From Flavobacterium sp. KACC 22763 (GTDB taxonomy: Bacteria; Bacteroidota; Bacteroidia; Flavobacteriales; Flavobacteriaceae): 64,000 bases of DNA. A program made the translations under genes and the position numbers. Positions 8,765 to 17,522 of the stretch are shown piece after piece (the first letter of the stretch is position 1; every line of letters begins with the position of its first letter). Under the pieces are notes generated by a model. The model did no database searches. It worked only from the letters and a program-made list of their open reading frames with translations, and had not been told where the DNA came from. The stretch is taken from assembly GCF_028736155.1 (NCBI RefSeq), contig NZ_CP117879.1, positions 2,666,001-2,730,000 on the forward strand, written 5' to 3'.

Positions 8765-9727
8765 ATGAAAAAAGTTATTATTACCACATTTGCAGCATTA
8801 ATGCTGTTTGCTTGTCAAAATGAACAATCTGATTCTGCTAATGCAGATGCAAGCGTTCCAGCAAGAAGAGGCTGTGCAACGCAAGAAGTTTTAGAAGCTC
8901 AATTGAAAGCCGATCCTATGTTGGCAATTAGAATGAACGAAATCGAAACTTTTACTGCACAACACGCAGGTTCAAATTTCACAGGCCGTTTGGTAAATGG
9001 AAAAATCGAAATTCCAGTTGTAGTAAACGTTTTATACAAAACTGCTGCACAAAACATTTCAGATGCACAAATTCAATCACAAATTGATGTGCTAAACAAA
9101 GATTTCAATGCTTTAAACTCTGATTACAATAATGTACCAGCATTATTCTCAGGAGTTAAAGCTAACATCGGAATTACTTTTGTTTTAGATCAGGTTATCA
9201 GAAAATCTACTACAAAAACTTCTTGGGGAACAAATGACGCTATGAAAAAAACAGCTCAGGGCGGAATTGCACCTACTTCTCCAACTACAAAATTAAACCT
9301 GTGGTCATGCGTTATTGGTGGCGGAATTTTAGGTTATGCACAATTTCCTGGAGGTGCTTCTGCTACAGACGGAGTGGTAATTGATCCTAAATACTTCGGA
9401 TTATCTGGTTCTGCAAATGCTCCATATAACTTAGGAAGAACAGCTACACATGAAGTAGGTCACTGGATGAACTTACGTCACATCTGGGGAGATGCAACTT
9501 GCGGAAGCGATCTTGTTTCTGATACTCCTACTCATAACACAGCAAACTACGGAGTTCCTGCTTACCCTCATTACAGCACTTGTACAGGTACACCTGTAGA
9601 AATGACAATGAACTACATGGATTATGTTGATGATGCTGCAATGTACATGTTCTCGACAGGTCAGAAAAATAGAATATCGGCTATTTTTACAACTGGAGGT
9701 GCTAGAGCTTCTTTTGCACAACCATAA
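8765..9727 (+). CDS. Secreted zinc metalloprotease, M43 (pappalysin-like) family
   Basis: A 320-aa lipoprotein-type metalloprotease. The N-terminus is a lipoprotein signal peptide ending LMLFAC (Cys about residue 17), so it is probably lipid-anchored or released outside the inner membrane. The catalytic zinc motif HEVGHWMNLRH (HExxHxxxxxH, about residues 228-238) is intact. A Met-turn region, MTMNYMDYVDD, lies about 45 residues later, as expected for the metzincin clan. Cysteines around the active site (CGSD, STCTG) probably form disulphides. It is a single gene with a perfect inverted repeat in its leader and a strong terminator behind it. The substrate is unknown. Confidence 0.93.
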   Translation: MKKVIITTFAALMLFACQNEQSDSANADASVPARRGCATQEVLEAQLKADPMLAIRMNEIETFTAQHAGSNFTGRLVNGKIEIPVVVNVLYKTAAQNISDAQIQSQIDVLNKDFNALNSDYNNVPALFSGVKANIGITFVLDQVIRKSTTKTSWGTNDAMKKTAQGGIAPTSPTTKLNLWSCVIGGGILGYAQFPGGASATDGVVIDPKYFGLSGSANAPYNLGRTATHEVGHWMNLRHIWGDATCGSDLVSDTPTHNTANYGVPAYPHYSTCTGTPVEMTMNYMDYVDDAAMYMFSTGQKNRISAIFTTGGARASFAQP

Positions 9728-9748
9728 TAAAAAAAAACTTAATTAAAG

Positions 9749-9776
9749 GCGAGATGAAATCATCTCGCTTTTTTTG
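9749..9776 (+). terminator. Terminator of the metalloprotease gene
   Basis: Stem GCGAGATGA/TCATCTCGC (9749-9757 with 9760-9768) followed by seven T. Confidence 0.92.
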
Positions 9777-9831
9777 TTTACCCATAAATTTTAGAATGCT
9801 TTTTCCTATATTTATAGTCTAAATTTTAAGC

Positions 9832-10923
9832 ATGATCACATCAAAAACTATTTCTTACGGAATATTAAGAGCTTTAGCTACAATTTTAATAATTGGTATC
9901 GTCTTATATTTTTTATATGAAATTCAAACTGTAATCGTTTATTTGTGCATTTCGCTACTATTGTGTTTGATTGCCAATCCGATGGTGCTTCTTTTAAAGA
10001 ACAAATTAAAATTCAGCAATTCGATGGCCGCTTCAACCACAATTATCTTTTTCATTTTTCTAATTGTGGGCTTTATTCTATTATTTGTCCCTTTAATTAT
10101 TTCTCAAGCAAATAATCTAGCTCTTCTTGACACAGTACATCTGCAGGCTCAATTTATAGAGACAGAAAACAGTCTCGAAAAGTATTTTAATATTCCGCAT
10201 ATAGATTTGAATAAAGTTATAAAAGATTCTAAGCTCATTTCTTTCTTAGATTTTAGCTATTTTACAGGATTCATCAATACTATAATCAACTTTATGGCCG
10301 ATATGGGAATGGGATTGGTGTCTGTATTTTTTATTACTTTCTTTTTCATAAAAGATCAAGATATCTTTAAAGATCAGGCGAGAAGAATATTGCCAGATTC
10401 AAATGAAGACAAAATTTTAAACTCCATCGCAAAAATAAACCATTTACTGACACGCTATTTCATTGGTTTATTACTGCAGCTAATTGTAGTGTTTATTCTA
10501 TATCTGATTGTATTGCTAATCTTCGGAAATAAAAATGCTTTTGTAATTGCCTTTTTATGCGCCATTCTAAATATAATTCCCTATTTGGGACCAATTATCG
10601 GAACTACTTTGGCTGCGATTCTGACTATGATAAGCATGATTGGAAAAGATTTTCAATCAGAAATTCTGCCAACAACAATCTATGTCGTTATTGGTTTTTT
10701 ATTGGTTCAGGCAATTGACAACAATATTAGCCAGCCCATAATTTCGTCAAAAAGTGTAAATTCGCACCCGTTAGAAATATTCTTGGTTATATTAATCAGC
10801 GGTATTACGTTTGGAATTGTGGGTATGATAATAGCCATTCCAGCGTTTACGATGATTAAAGTAATTTTAAAAGAATTTTTCCCTGACAACAAAATCGTCT
10901 CCGTATTAACCGAAAGAATTTAG
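9832..10923 (+). CDS. AI-2E family (PerM-type) membrane transporter
   Basis: A 363-aa polytopic inner-membrane protein of the AI-2E/PerM family. About eight hydrophobic segments are visible: two near residues 10-50, one at 65-90, one around 155-180, then a cluster from 215 to 345. The family motif region LNIIPYLGPIIGT lies around 245-257. Members export small molecules or ions, and some are Na+/H+ antiporters; the substrate here cannot be predicted. The next gene begins 2 bp after its stop with a TTG, so the two are probably translated from one message. Confidence 0.87.
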   Translation: MITSKTISYGILRALATILIIGIVLYFLYEIQTVIVYLCISLLLCLIANPMVLLLKNKLKFSNSMAASTTIIFFIFLIVGFILLFVPLIISQANNLALLDTVHLQAQFIETENSLEKYFNIPHIDLNKVIKDSKLISFLDFSYFTGFINTIINFMADMGMGLVSVFFITFFFIKDQDIFKDQARRILPDSNEDKILNSIAKINHLLTRYFIGLLLQLIVVFILYLIVLLIFGNKNAFVIAFLCAILNIIPYLGPIIGTTLAAILTMISMIGKDFQSEILPTTIYVVIGFLLVQAIDNNISQPIISSKSVNSHPLEIFLVILISGITFGIVGMIIAIPAFTMIKVILKEFFPDNKIVSVLTERI

Positions 10924-10925
10924 CT

Positions 10926-12104
10926 TTGAACAATCCTATTTTGCATCCAGAAATTCAAGAATATATAATTCAAAATACTGGTGCAGATATAACAAAATTG
11001 GCGCTCCAAAAAAATCCGTTTCCAGAAATGGATTGGATTTTAATTTTAAATCAGATTGAAGCCCGAACAAAAGCACAAGAAAAACTTCCGACTTGGTTTG
11101 CAACCGAAAATATTATTTATCCAAGCAAAATCTCAGTAGAACAAACTTCTTCAGAGAAAACTGCAGCTTATAAGGCTTCCTTAATATCTGGCGAATCTTT
11201 AATTGATTTAACTGGCGGTTTTGGCGTTGACGATTATTATTTTTCGAAGAAATTTAAATCGATAACGCATTGTGAAATAAATGAACAATTGTCTGAAACT
11301 GTAGCTCATAATTTTAAACAGCTGCAAGTTGAAAATTGTACTTTTTATGCTGGCGATTCTATTCATTTATTAGAAGAAACCAACCAAAAATACGATTGGA
11401 TTTATATTGATCCTTCACGAAGAAACGACAGCAAAGGCAAAGTTTTCATGCTGAAAGACTGTCTGCCAAATGTTCCGGAATTGCTTGATTTTTATTTTGA
11501 AAAATCTGATTCTATTTTAATTAAAACTGCTCCTTTATTAGATATTTCGGCGGGATTATCAGAATTAAAGAATGTAAAGAACATTCACATCATTGCTTTA
11601 GAAAACGAAGTTAAAGAACTGCTTTTTGAAATTCATAAAGAGTATACCGGCGAAATAACTTTAAAGACTGCTAATATTTTAAAAGAAAAAACAGAAACTT
11701 TTGAATTTATTCTAGGCGAAGAATCTTTTCCTATTTATAATTTACCTCAACAATATTTATACGAACCAAATTCGGCAATTATGAAATCTGGAGGTTTTGA
11801 TGAAATCAGCACCACTTTTCAGATTAATAAACTGCACAAACATTCTCATTTATATACTTCAGAAGATTTAATCGATTTTCCGGGAAGGAAATTTGAAGTT
11901 CAAAAAGTCATTCCATACCATAAAAATGAGATGAAAAACGAACTAGCCAATAAGCAAGCTAATATTACCACTCGTAATTTTCCTGAAACTGTAGAAAACA
12001 TCCGAAAGAAGTGGAAAATAAAAAATGGAGGAAATTTGTATTGTTTTTTTACGACAGATGTAAAAGATAACAAAATAGTTTTAATTTGCACCAAAATAAT
12101 CTAA
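10926..12104 (+). CDS. Class I SAM-dependent methyltransferase with THUMP-like C-terminus
   Basis: A 392-aa protein of the Bacteroidota family with a SAM-binding Rossmann domain followed by a THUMP-like domain, probably an RNA or small-molecule methylase. The SAM loop LIDLTGGFGVDDYYFSKK lies at about residues 95-112, and the catalytic-type motif WIYIDPSRRN (about 158-167) resembles the DPPY/DPSR motif of N6/N2 base methylases. The only sensible start is the TTG at 10926, which aligns the N-terminus and sits 2 bp after the upstream stop. The substrate is not known. Confidence 0.82.
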   Translation: MNNPILHPEIQEYIIQNTGADITKLALQKNPFPEMDWILILNQIEARTKAQEKLPTWFATENIIYPSKISVEQTSSEKTAAYKASLISGESLIDLTGGFGVDDYYFSKKFKSITHCEINEQLSETVAHNFKQLQVENCTFYAGDSIHLLEETNQKYDWIYIDPSRRNDSKGKVFMLKDCLPNVPELLDFYFEKSDSILIKTAPLLDISAGLSELKNVKNIHIIALENEVKELLFEIHKEYTGEITLKTANILKEKTETFEFILGEESFPIYNLPQQYLYEPNSAIMKSGGFDEISTTFQINKLHKHSHLYTSEDLIDFPGRKFEVQKVIPYHKNEMKNELANKQANITTRNFPETVENIRKKWKIKNGGNLYCFFTTDVKDNKIVLICTKII

Positions 12105-12108
12105 CACA

Positions 12109-12675
12109 ATGAAACAATTAATTACGCTAACTCTATTTTTATTAACCTTTACCGCATTTGCCCAAAAACCTTGTGAATACAGTGTAAATGTAAACGACTC
12201 CATCGGATCTTATAAAATAACAAATGAATATTTGATGAGTGAGAAATATTTTGGCGGAAGCTTTAATTATATCTTCTTCTCTTTGGCTCAAACAGATGGT
12301 TTACCAACATTGAACCTACAATCTATTCAAAAAAGCAAAGATTTTATCAAGGCAAACTGCTTTGACAAAAACTCAAAAATATTTCTGCAATTAGAAAACG
12401 GAAAAATTGTAACCCTAATGCACATCAATCAAGAAAACTGCGGAACACTTGTTCGTGATGAAAAAGGGTTTGATAACCGTATCAATACTGGTATTTTTAT
12501 GTTTATGAAAGATAATTATGAGGAACTAAAAAAATCTCCAATTTCAATAATGAGAATTAAATATCTTACCAATACAGAAGATTACATTGTAAAACGAGAA
12601 CTTACTTCTGAATTAACAGGAAAGGTAACTAATCCGAATACTTATTTTATGGATAATATCAGGTGCGTTGAGTAA
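12109..12675 (+). CDS. Hypothetical exported protein
   Basis: A 188-aa protein with a cleavable signal peptide (KQLITLTLFLLTFTAFA, then QKPCEYS). The mature part is a mixed alpha/beta soluble domain with a few cysteines (CEYS, KANCFD, ENCGT, IRCVE) that could pair in the periplasm. I do not recognise a family. It starts 4 bp after the methyltransferase stop, so it is probably the last gene of that unit, and it is convergent with the dipeptidase gene immediately downstream (1 bp gap), leaving no room for a separate terminator. Confidence 0.75.
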   Translation: MKQLITLTLFLLTFTAFAQKPCEYSVNVNDSIGSYKITNEYLMSEKYFGGSFNYIFFSLAQTDGLPTLNLQSIQKSKDFIKANCFDKNSKIFLQLENGKIVTLMHINQENCGTLVRDEKGFDNRINTGIFMFMKDNYEELKKSPISIMRIKYLTNTEDYIVKRELTSELTGKVTNPNTYFMDNIRCVE

Positions 12676-13323
12676 TTAATTGCACTTCCATTTCTGGTTG
12701 GACACATTATCCTTTAAACCGGTTTTTAAATTGTAATGCCACCACTCAGAATCAAAAGAGTTAAAGCCATTTTTAATCATGGTCTTTTTTAAATAAGCTC
12801 TATTAGAAAGTATTTCTTTTGAAAGCTGTTTAAAATTATGACTCGCCATAATTCCGAAAAAATCAAAAGAAGTTCCCATATCAACTTCTTTTCCGGTTAT
12901 ATCCACCAAAGAAATATCTACGGCTCCTCCTCTATTATGGATGGAGCCTTTTTTTGGATCTGCAACATAAATAGGATTCGATACAATCTCCCACATTTTT
13001 TTCTGAATATCCAAAGGTCTGTAACAATCATATAATTTAATTCTATAACCTTTATTCAAAAAATCCTTATTGGCTGCAATTAATGCTTTTACAGTCTTTA
13101 AACGAAGCATACATTCGGCACAATCATAAACTTTTGTCTTTAAAAAATTATCATCTGTTGCGTATTTCATATCATAGACAAAATCATTGCTGTAATCTCG
13201 CAGATTCACAAATGTAGTATCAGAAATCTTTACTTCAGCTGAAGTTGTATAAGCTTCATTTTGTGCCTGTAAACAGCTTATTCCAAAAAGGAAAAAGACT
13301 AATATTTTGAAAATATAATTCAT
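12676..13323 (-). CDS. D-alanyl-D-alanine dipeptidase (VanX/DdpX type), exported
   Basis: A 215-aa zinc dipeptidase of peptidase family M15D. It has a signal peptide (ending CLQAQ, about residue 20), so it is periplasmic, unlike cytosolic VanX. Key residues are visible: SIHNRGGAVDIS (SxHxxGxAxD zinc ligands, about residues 128-139) and SEWWHYN (ExxHW-type catalytic Glu and zinc His, about 193-199), plus the YDCYRP arginine-containing loop that stabilises the transition state. It probably trims D-Ala-D-Ala released during wall turnover. There are no vanH/vanA neighbours, so a resistance role is not suggested. Confidence 0.9.
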   Translation of the reverse strand: MNYIFKILVFFLFGISCLQAQNEAYTTSAEVKISDTTFVNLRDYSNDFVYDMKYATDDNFLKTKVYDCAECMLRLKTVKALIAANKDFLNKGYRIKLYDCYRPLDIQKKMWEIVSNPIYVADPKKGSIHNRGGAVDISLVDITGKEVDMGTSFDFFGIMASHNFKQLSKEILSNRAYLKKTMIKNGFNSFDSEWWHYNLKTGLKDNVSNQKWKCN

Positions 13324-13531
13324 TTTAAGACGATTTTAAAAATTGAAATTAAACAAAAAAACTTAAAAACCGATTGAACAATTTCTCTTTAAGGGTAAAA
13401 AGTTTGTTTTTACAAATCTACAATTCGTCATAAATTCCTTTCAAACCAAACATTATTTTTAATATCTTTATGAAAATTAGCTCTTTACGACTTTGTAAAT
13501 TAAATTATTAATTCTAAAAACCAGTTATATT

Positions 13532-14053
13532 ATGAATTACAGAGCCAAATACATTTCAGCAGCACTTGCAAGCAGTTTACTCTTATTTTCCTGCAAAAAA
13601 GAAATTATAAAAGAAGTTCCTAAAACAGATTCTACTTCTATTAAAACTGAAGCTTTACAGGCAGACAGTATTGTTTTGAATCCAAATGATACTTTGTATG
13701 GTTTAGTAGATAAAAGTGTCATTGGAACACAGTTTTTAACCAAAAGCAGTTTAGCTCCGAGGTTAAAAAAATTACTAGGAGCAGATTACGATCAAATGAC
13801 AAAAAACTGGAACACAGAAACTCCTTTTGAAAAACAAGATAATATACTTCACGCTTGGGGCTGCAAGCAACATGACTGCAGTACTTATTCTTATGATTTG
13901 TATATTGACGTTAAAAACAATAAAATCAATGTCTATAAATTTTCTGAATCTAAATTAACCGTTTTTAAAGAAGATAATTTTGATATTGAAATAAAAGATA
14001 ACTTCTTAAAAGATTTAAATATTAAAAAGGAGAATATTCAAAATAAAAAATAA
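13532..14053 (+). CDS. Hypothetical lipoprotein
   Basis: A 173-aa protein with a lipoprotein signal ending LLLFSC (Cys about residue 21) and a charged KKEIIKE linker. The body has no family I can name. It contains a C-x4-C pair (CKQHDC, about residues 110-115) followed by a beta-rich SYDLYIDVKNNKINVYKF segment, as in small periplasmic binding or inhibitor-like domains. The gene stands alone and is followed by a strong bidirectional terminator shared with the desaturase gene on the other strand. Confidence 0.7.
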   Translation: MNYRAKYISAALASSLLLFSCKKEIIKEVPKTDSTSIKTEALQADSIVLNPNDTLYGLVDKSVIGTQFLTKSSLAPRLKKLLGADYDQMTKNWNTETPFEKQDNILHAWGCKQHDCSTYSYDLYIDVKNNKINVYKFSESKLTVFKEDNFDIEIKDNFLKDLNIKKENIQNKK

Positions 14054-14063
14054 TGCAAGCATA

Positions 14064-14092
14064 AAAAAAGCGGTTTAAAAACCGCTTTTTTT
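14064..14092. terminator. Bidirectional terminator
   Basis: Stem GCGGTTT/AAACCGC flanked by A7 on the left and T7 on the right, so it works on both strands, for the lipoprotein gene (+) and the desaturase gene (-). Confidence 0.92.
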
Positions 14093-14109
14093 ATTGGATA
14101 TTTTTAGAC

Positions 14110-15213
14110 TTATATTTCTCCTGTAATCAGAATATTTTCTTTTACACCTTTGTCTCTCAACATTCTAAAATGAGAACGAACAGCGTGGTAAAACGGATAT
14201 GAGGTGTATGGCAAATTGTATTCTTCTGCATAACGTTTTATAATTGGCGTAATATACGGATAGTACGTATGTCCAACAGCTGGAAAAAGATGATGTGCTA
14301 CGTGATGCGTAAATCCGCCGTAAAGAAAATTAGCCAGTTTGCTTTCTGTACTAAAATCTTTAGTTACTATCATTTGATGCATTACCCACGTATCGGAAAG
14401 ATTTCCATCTTCATCAGTATGCGGAAAGTGAGCATCTTCATCAACGTGTGTAGAAACCAATGCCACAACACCAATCGCACTACCGCATAAATGCATAGAT
14501 AGCCATGCAAAAAGCACGATATACCAAGGCTGGCTTAAGAGCATCATTGGAATGAAAAGCAAATAAATGAGATTGATAATCTTAGCCGCAAACAGTCTAT
14601 AAACTTCTTGTCTCGGAATTTTATCTACTACTTTCTTTACATAGTTGTCCTTTGTACCAAAAAAGTCTTTAAAATCTCTAATATAAAGCCAATTGAGGCT
14701 ATAAAGAGGATAAATAAACCACATGTAAATATGCTGATACTTGTGGTAATTAAACAGCGGACTGTTCGGAAATATTCTAATAATATCGCTCTGTTTAATA
14801 TCTACGTCCCAATCTGGCACGTTTGGATAAGCATGATGCAGGCTTATATGACGTCGCATCCAAAGCCAATGATTACTCCCAAAGAGTTCTAAAACATATA
14901 AAAACCATTCATTATGCTTAGGCTTTCTAAACAAAGCTCCATGTGCAGCATCATGAAAAGCATTTATAAATAAAACGATCATTGTAATACCAGACAAAAT
15001 GTAAAAAAGAAATAATAACGGGGTCCGGTTCCCGAAAAATAAAATACAGGCGTAGAATAAAAAAAATACTGCCAGAAGCCCTAAAGACTTCACAACATTT
15101 AATACATACAAAGACGAGTTTTTTAAGACCGTTTCATTCACTTCTAAACGCATCTTTTTAAAAAAATCATCTGCTCCAGGTTTAACATAAACCGGTCGTT
15201 TTAATTTTTCCAT
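14110..15213 (-). CDS. Membrane fatty acid desaturase
   Basis: A 367-aa integral membrane di-iron desaturase that introduces double bonds into acyl chains to tune membrane fluidity. All three histidine boxes are present: HDAAHG (about residues 86-91), HISLHH (about 121-126) and HHVAHH (about 302-307). Four or so transmembrane segments lie around 45-80 and 205-245. The WMRRHISLHHAYPNVPDWD stretch is typical of the bacterial acyl-lipid or acyl-CoA type. It is encoded alone and ends at the shared terminator. Which carbon is desaturated cannot be read from sequence. Confidence 0.93.
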   Translation of the reverse strand: MEKLKRPVYVKPGADDFFKKMRLEVNETVLKNSSLYVLNVVKSLGLLAVFFLFYACILFFGNRTPLLFLFYILSGITMIVLFINAFHDAAHGALFRKPKHNEWFLYVLELFGSNHWLWMRRHISLHHAYPNVPDWDVDIKQSDIIRIFPNSPLFNYHKYQHIYMWFIYPLYSLNWLYIRDFKDFFGTKDNYVKKVVDKIPRQEVYRLFAAKIINLIYLLFIPMMLLSQPWYIVLFAWLSMHLCGSAIGVVALVSTHVDEDAHFPHTDEDGNLSDTWVMHQMIVTKDFSTESKLANFLYGGFTHHVAHHLFPAVGHTYYPYITPIIKRYAEEYNLPYTSYPFYHAVRSHFRMLRDKGVKENILITGEI

Positions 15214-15383
15214 ATTGGTTACTGCTAGAAATTGTTAACCAAATTTAGTAAAAAAAAACTTAAACTGTAAGTGTGAATTTAAATAAAAAAGGAGTATTTT
15301 AAATAAAAAAACCACTCAAAAAGAGCGGTTTAAATTAATACTGTGACATTTTAACTGTTAGAAACTTTTTGGAAAACTTTTTA

Positions 15384-15707
15384 TTATTCCTCAAACTTTT
15401 TATCTGCCAGACGCAGGCGAATATTATGAATACGTCCTTCAATTTCTTGCAAGTCATTCAGAATATTCTGCTTCTCATAAACAGGTCCAGCTTCATTAAC
15501 CTTATTTTGCTCATCGGCAAAAAGATCATTCAAATCCACATCTGGAAAATTTTTACTTAAGCTAAGTATAAATTCAGAACCTATACTAGCCGTTCCATGT
15601 AAATATCTTCCAATCATTGCAGGGCTAAATCCTAAAATTGCCCCGACTTCCTTCTGCTTTAATCCTTTATCCCTAAAGAATTTACTTAGTTTCTCGTGAT
15701 ACATCAT
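15384..15707 (-). CDS. XRE-type helix-turn-helix regulator
   Basis: A 107-aa protein with an N-terminal lambda-repressor-like HTH (about residues 4-60). KQKEVGAILGFSPAMIGRYL forms the two DNA-binding helices. A C-terminal helix (about 80-105, DLQEIEGRIHNIRLRLADKK) probably dimerises. It is divergent from two very small genes, and a 27-bp AT-rich inverted repeat lies between them, so it probably represses itself and/or the facing genes. There are two adjacent ATGs; the one at 15707 or 15704 may be used. Confidence 0.85.
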   Translation of the reverse strand: MMYHEKLSKFFRDKGLKQKEVGAILGFSPAMIGRYLHGTASIGSEFILSLSKNFPDVDLNDLFADEQNKVNEAGPVYEKQNILNDLQEIEGRIHNIRLRLADKKFEE

Positions 15708-15756
15708 TATTAAAATTCAAACAAAATATAGCTATAATATATTTTTTAACATTAAA

Positions 15757-15783
15757 AAGAATAAATAATATAATATTATTCTT
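15757..15783. promoter_or_regulatory. AT-rich inverted repeat, likely operator of the XRE regulator
   Basis: AAGAATAA (15757-15764) is inverted at 15776-15783 around an 11-nt AT-only centre. It lies immediately before TACATTTA (15783-15790), a one-mismatch -7 element for the rightward small gene, so a bound repressor would block that promoter. Confidence 0.45.
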
Positions 15784-15829
15784 ACATTTACACGTAATAA
15801 AATACATACAAATAATTATTAGCAAATAT

Positions 15830-16099
15830 ATGTCAAAATTAATCAATAATAGCAATTTTAAAGAAGATAATTCTCACAATAAAAAAGCTTATGAATTTAT
15901 AGATAGGCATTTACCTGTTACCTATGTTGATCTTACTATTGCTTGTATCGTAAAAAAAGGGCAGCCTGCTCCGAGCAAAGCATTAATTAGAAACGTAAGA
16001 AATAAAACCATTCTAAGAAATGATATTTTACTCGCATTGGTAGAAGTAGCCAATGAAAACAAAGAGGCAGTCGAAAAGATTAAACTTCTTACTTCATAA
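15830..16099 (+). CDS. Hypothetical small protein facing the XRE regulator
   Basis: An 89-aa soluble protein with no signal peptide and no family I recognise. The N-terminus is rich in Asn/Lys. The second half, with LIRNVRNKTILRNDILLALVEVANENKEAVEKI, looks like a small helical bundle. It is the first of two tiny genes (45-bp gap) transcribed away from the XRE repressor and is probably under its control. This layout suggests a regulator with its target or partner, but no toxin signature is visible. Confidence 0.6.
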   Translation: MSKLINNSNFKEDNSHNKKAYEFIDRHLPVTYVDLTIACIVKKGQPAPSKALIRNVRNKTILRNDILLALVEVANENKEAVEKIKLLTS

Positions 16100-16144
16100 T
16101 TTTCAAAAAACAGTATAAAACAATATATTACCAAAGCTTATTTT

Positions 16145-16348
16145 ATGACAACTCGAAATAATAATAAAAAAGAAAACAACCAGCAAGAGGCTATTCATAA
16201 TCATTTTGAAATCTTATCGTCAGATAAAAATGATTTTAAAAACATTGCTTATTTATACGGAATGAGTCTTGAACAGTATGAAGAAGGACTTGAAATCCAT
16301 TCAAAATGTTTTAGCCAAATTGAAAAAGTGAAAAGAATTTTCAATTAA
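16145..16348 (+). CDS. Hypothetical small protein
   Basis: A 67-aa hydrophilic protein with a disordered Asn/Lys/Gln start and a helical second half (NDFKNIAYLYGMSLEQYEEGLEIHSKCFSQIEKV). No recognised family. It follows the 89-aa gene by 45 bp on the same strand and is probably co-transcribed. The AYLYGMSLEQYEEG segment could be one helix-turn-helix-like pair, but this is only an impression. Confidence 0.5.
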   Translation: MTTRNNNKKENNQQEAIHNHFEILSSDKNDFKNIAYLYGMSLEQYEEGLEIHSKCFSQIEKVKRIFN

Positions 16349-16691
16349 AAATATCATGCCTGGTCAATAAAAATCACATCAAATACACATCATCTCTCTT
16401 TTCATTATTGCACAAAATCAATAAAAATAATTCCTGCTATAATTTGCAGATTTTAGCATCAAGGCATTAGCTTTCGCAAATTTTATCTTTTTTGTAATTT
16501 GCACACTAGCTAAAAACTAAAAATTGACAAAGACATAAGTCCTAACAGTTTGTGAATCGATTTTGAAATGGAAGAAAAAGGCAATGAATGGCGCTGGACC
16601 AAACAGTGGATTCGGCATTTAGCCCTGTTTTTACAAGCGATAACCACAAGGTCTGAACCATAATTTATTTTGTCATCACAAAATTGCTTTC
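16349..16691. other. Intergenic region with a GC-richer patch
   Basis: AT-rich sequence without a clear gene. The exception is 16568-16663, an open frame of 31 codons (MEEKGNEWRWTKQW...) with clearly higher GC than its surroundings. It may be a remnant or a small peptide gene. There are no strong hairpins. Confidence 0.35.
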
Positions 16692-17465
16692 ATGAAAAAT
16701 TCAATAGTATTTATTCTACTTATTTTAAGCTATTTCTTTCAACCAGATTGCACAGCTCAAAAACAAAAAAAATCGCGATTTAAAGCTTTAGTTTTATACG
16801 AAAATGGCGGACATCATCTTCCGTTTACTAAAGCAGCTAAACCTTGGCTGAACAAACTTGCTATTGACAGCAGCTTTACCATTGATTATATTGAAAGCAC
16901 CAAAACAATCAATGAAACACTTTTAAAACAATATCAGGTTTTTATACAATTAGATTATCCTCCTTATACTTGGAGCGAAGAATCGATGCAGGCGTTTCAG
17001 AAATACATGAACAGCGGAAAAGGCGGATGGGTTGGTTTGCATCATGCCACTTTGCTAGGTGAATTTGATGGATACCCAATGTGGAAATGGTTTTCTGATT
17101 TTATGGGCGGAATCAGATTTGTAAATTACATTCCAGATTTTGCTAGCGGAAAAGTAAACATAGAAGATAAATCGCATCCTGTAACTAAAGGAATTCCATC
17201 TGATTTCATTATCCAAAAAGAAGAATGGTATACTTATGACAAAAGTCCAAGGCCAAATGTTCATGTTCTGGCTTCAGTTGATGAGTCGACTTACGAACCC
17301 GATTCAAAAATAAAAATGGGAGATCATCCCGTAGTTTGGACAAACGATCATTTTGCTTCAAGAAACGTTTATATTTTTATGGGGCATGCTCCAGAATTAT
17401 TCCAAAATGAAGCTTACACTACACTATTACGGAATTCTATTTCCTGGGCGGTTAAAAGAAACTAA
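16692..17465 (+). CDS. ThuA-like domain protein, exported
   Basis: A 257-aa protein with a signal peptide (NSIVFILLILSYFFQPDCTA, about residues 3-22) and a ThuA domain, a glutamine-amidotransferase-like fold linked to trehalose or sugar metabolism. Typical elements are ALVLYENGGHHLPFTKAA (about 33-50), GGWVGLHHATLL (about 115-126), ITKGIPSDF-like HPVTKGIPSDF, and NVYIFMGHAPELFQNEAY near the end. It is probably periplasmic and acts on a carbohydrate, possibly as a keto-glycoside hydrolase as proposed for relatives. It stands alone. Confidence 0.88.
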   Translation: MKNSIVFILLILSYFFQPDCTAQKQKKSRFKALVLYENGGHHLPFTKAAKPWLNKLAIDSSFTIDYIESTKTINETLLKQYQVFIQLDYPPYTWSEESMQAFQKYMNSGKGGWVGLHHATLLGEFDGYPMWKWFSDFMGGIRFVNYIPDFASGKVNIEDKSHPVTKGIPSDFIIQKEEWYTYDKSPRPNVHVLASVDESTYEPDSKIKMGDHPVVWTNDHFASRNVYIFMGHAPELFQNEAYTTLLRNSISWAVKRN

Positions 17466-17500
17466 AGATATTATTCTATCTAAAACATAATAAAAATACC

Positions 17501-17520
17501 CCTCACTTGAGAGGCACTTT
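17501..17520. terminator. Weak convergent terminator
   Basis: Short stem CCTC/GAGG with a following T-rich stretch, between the convergent ThuA and STM3941-like genes. The stem is only 4 bp, so confidence is low. Confidence 0.35.
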
Positions 17521-17522
17521 TT

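Noticed and set aside
12676..13323. Vancomycin resistance locus because of the VanX-type dipeptidase
   Set aside because: No vanH, vanA or vanRS-like neighbours, and the protein carries an export signal; a wall-turnover role is more likely.
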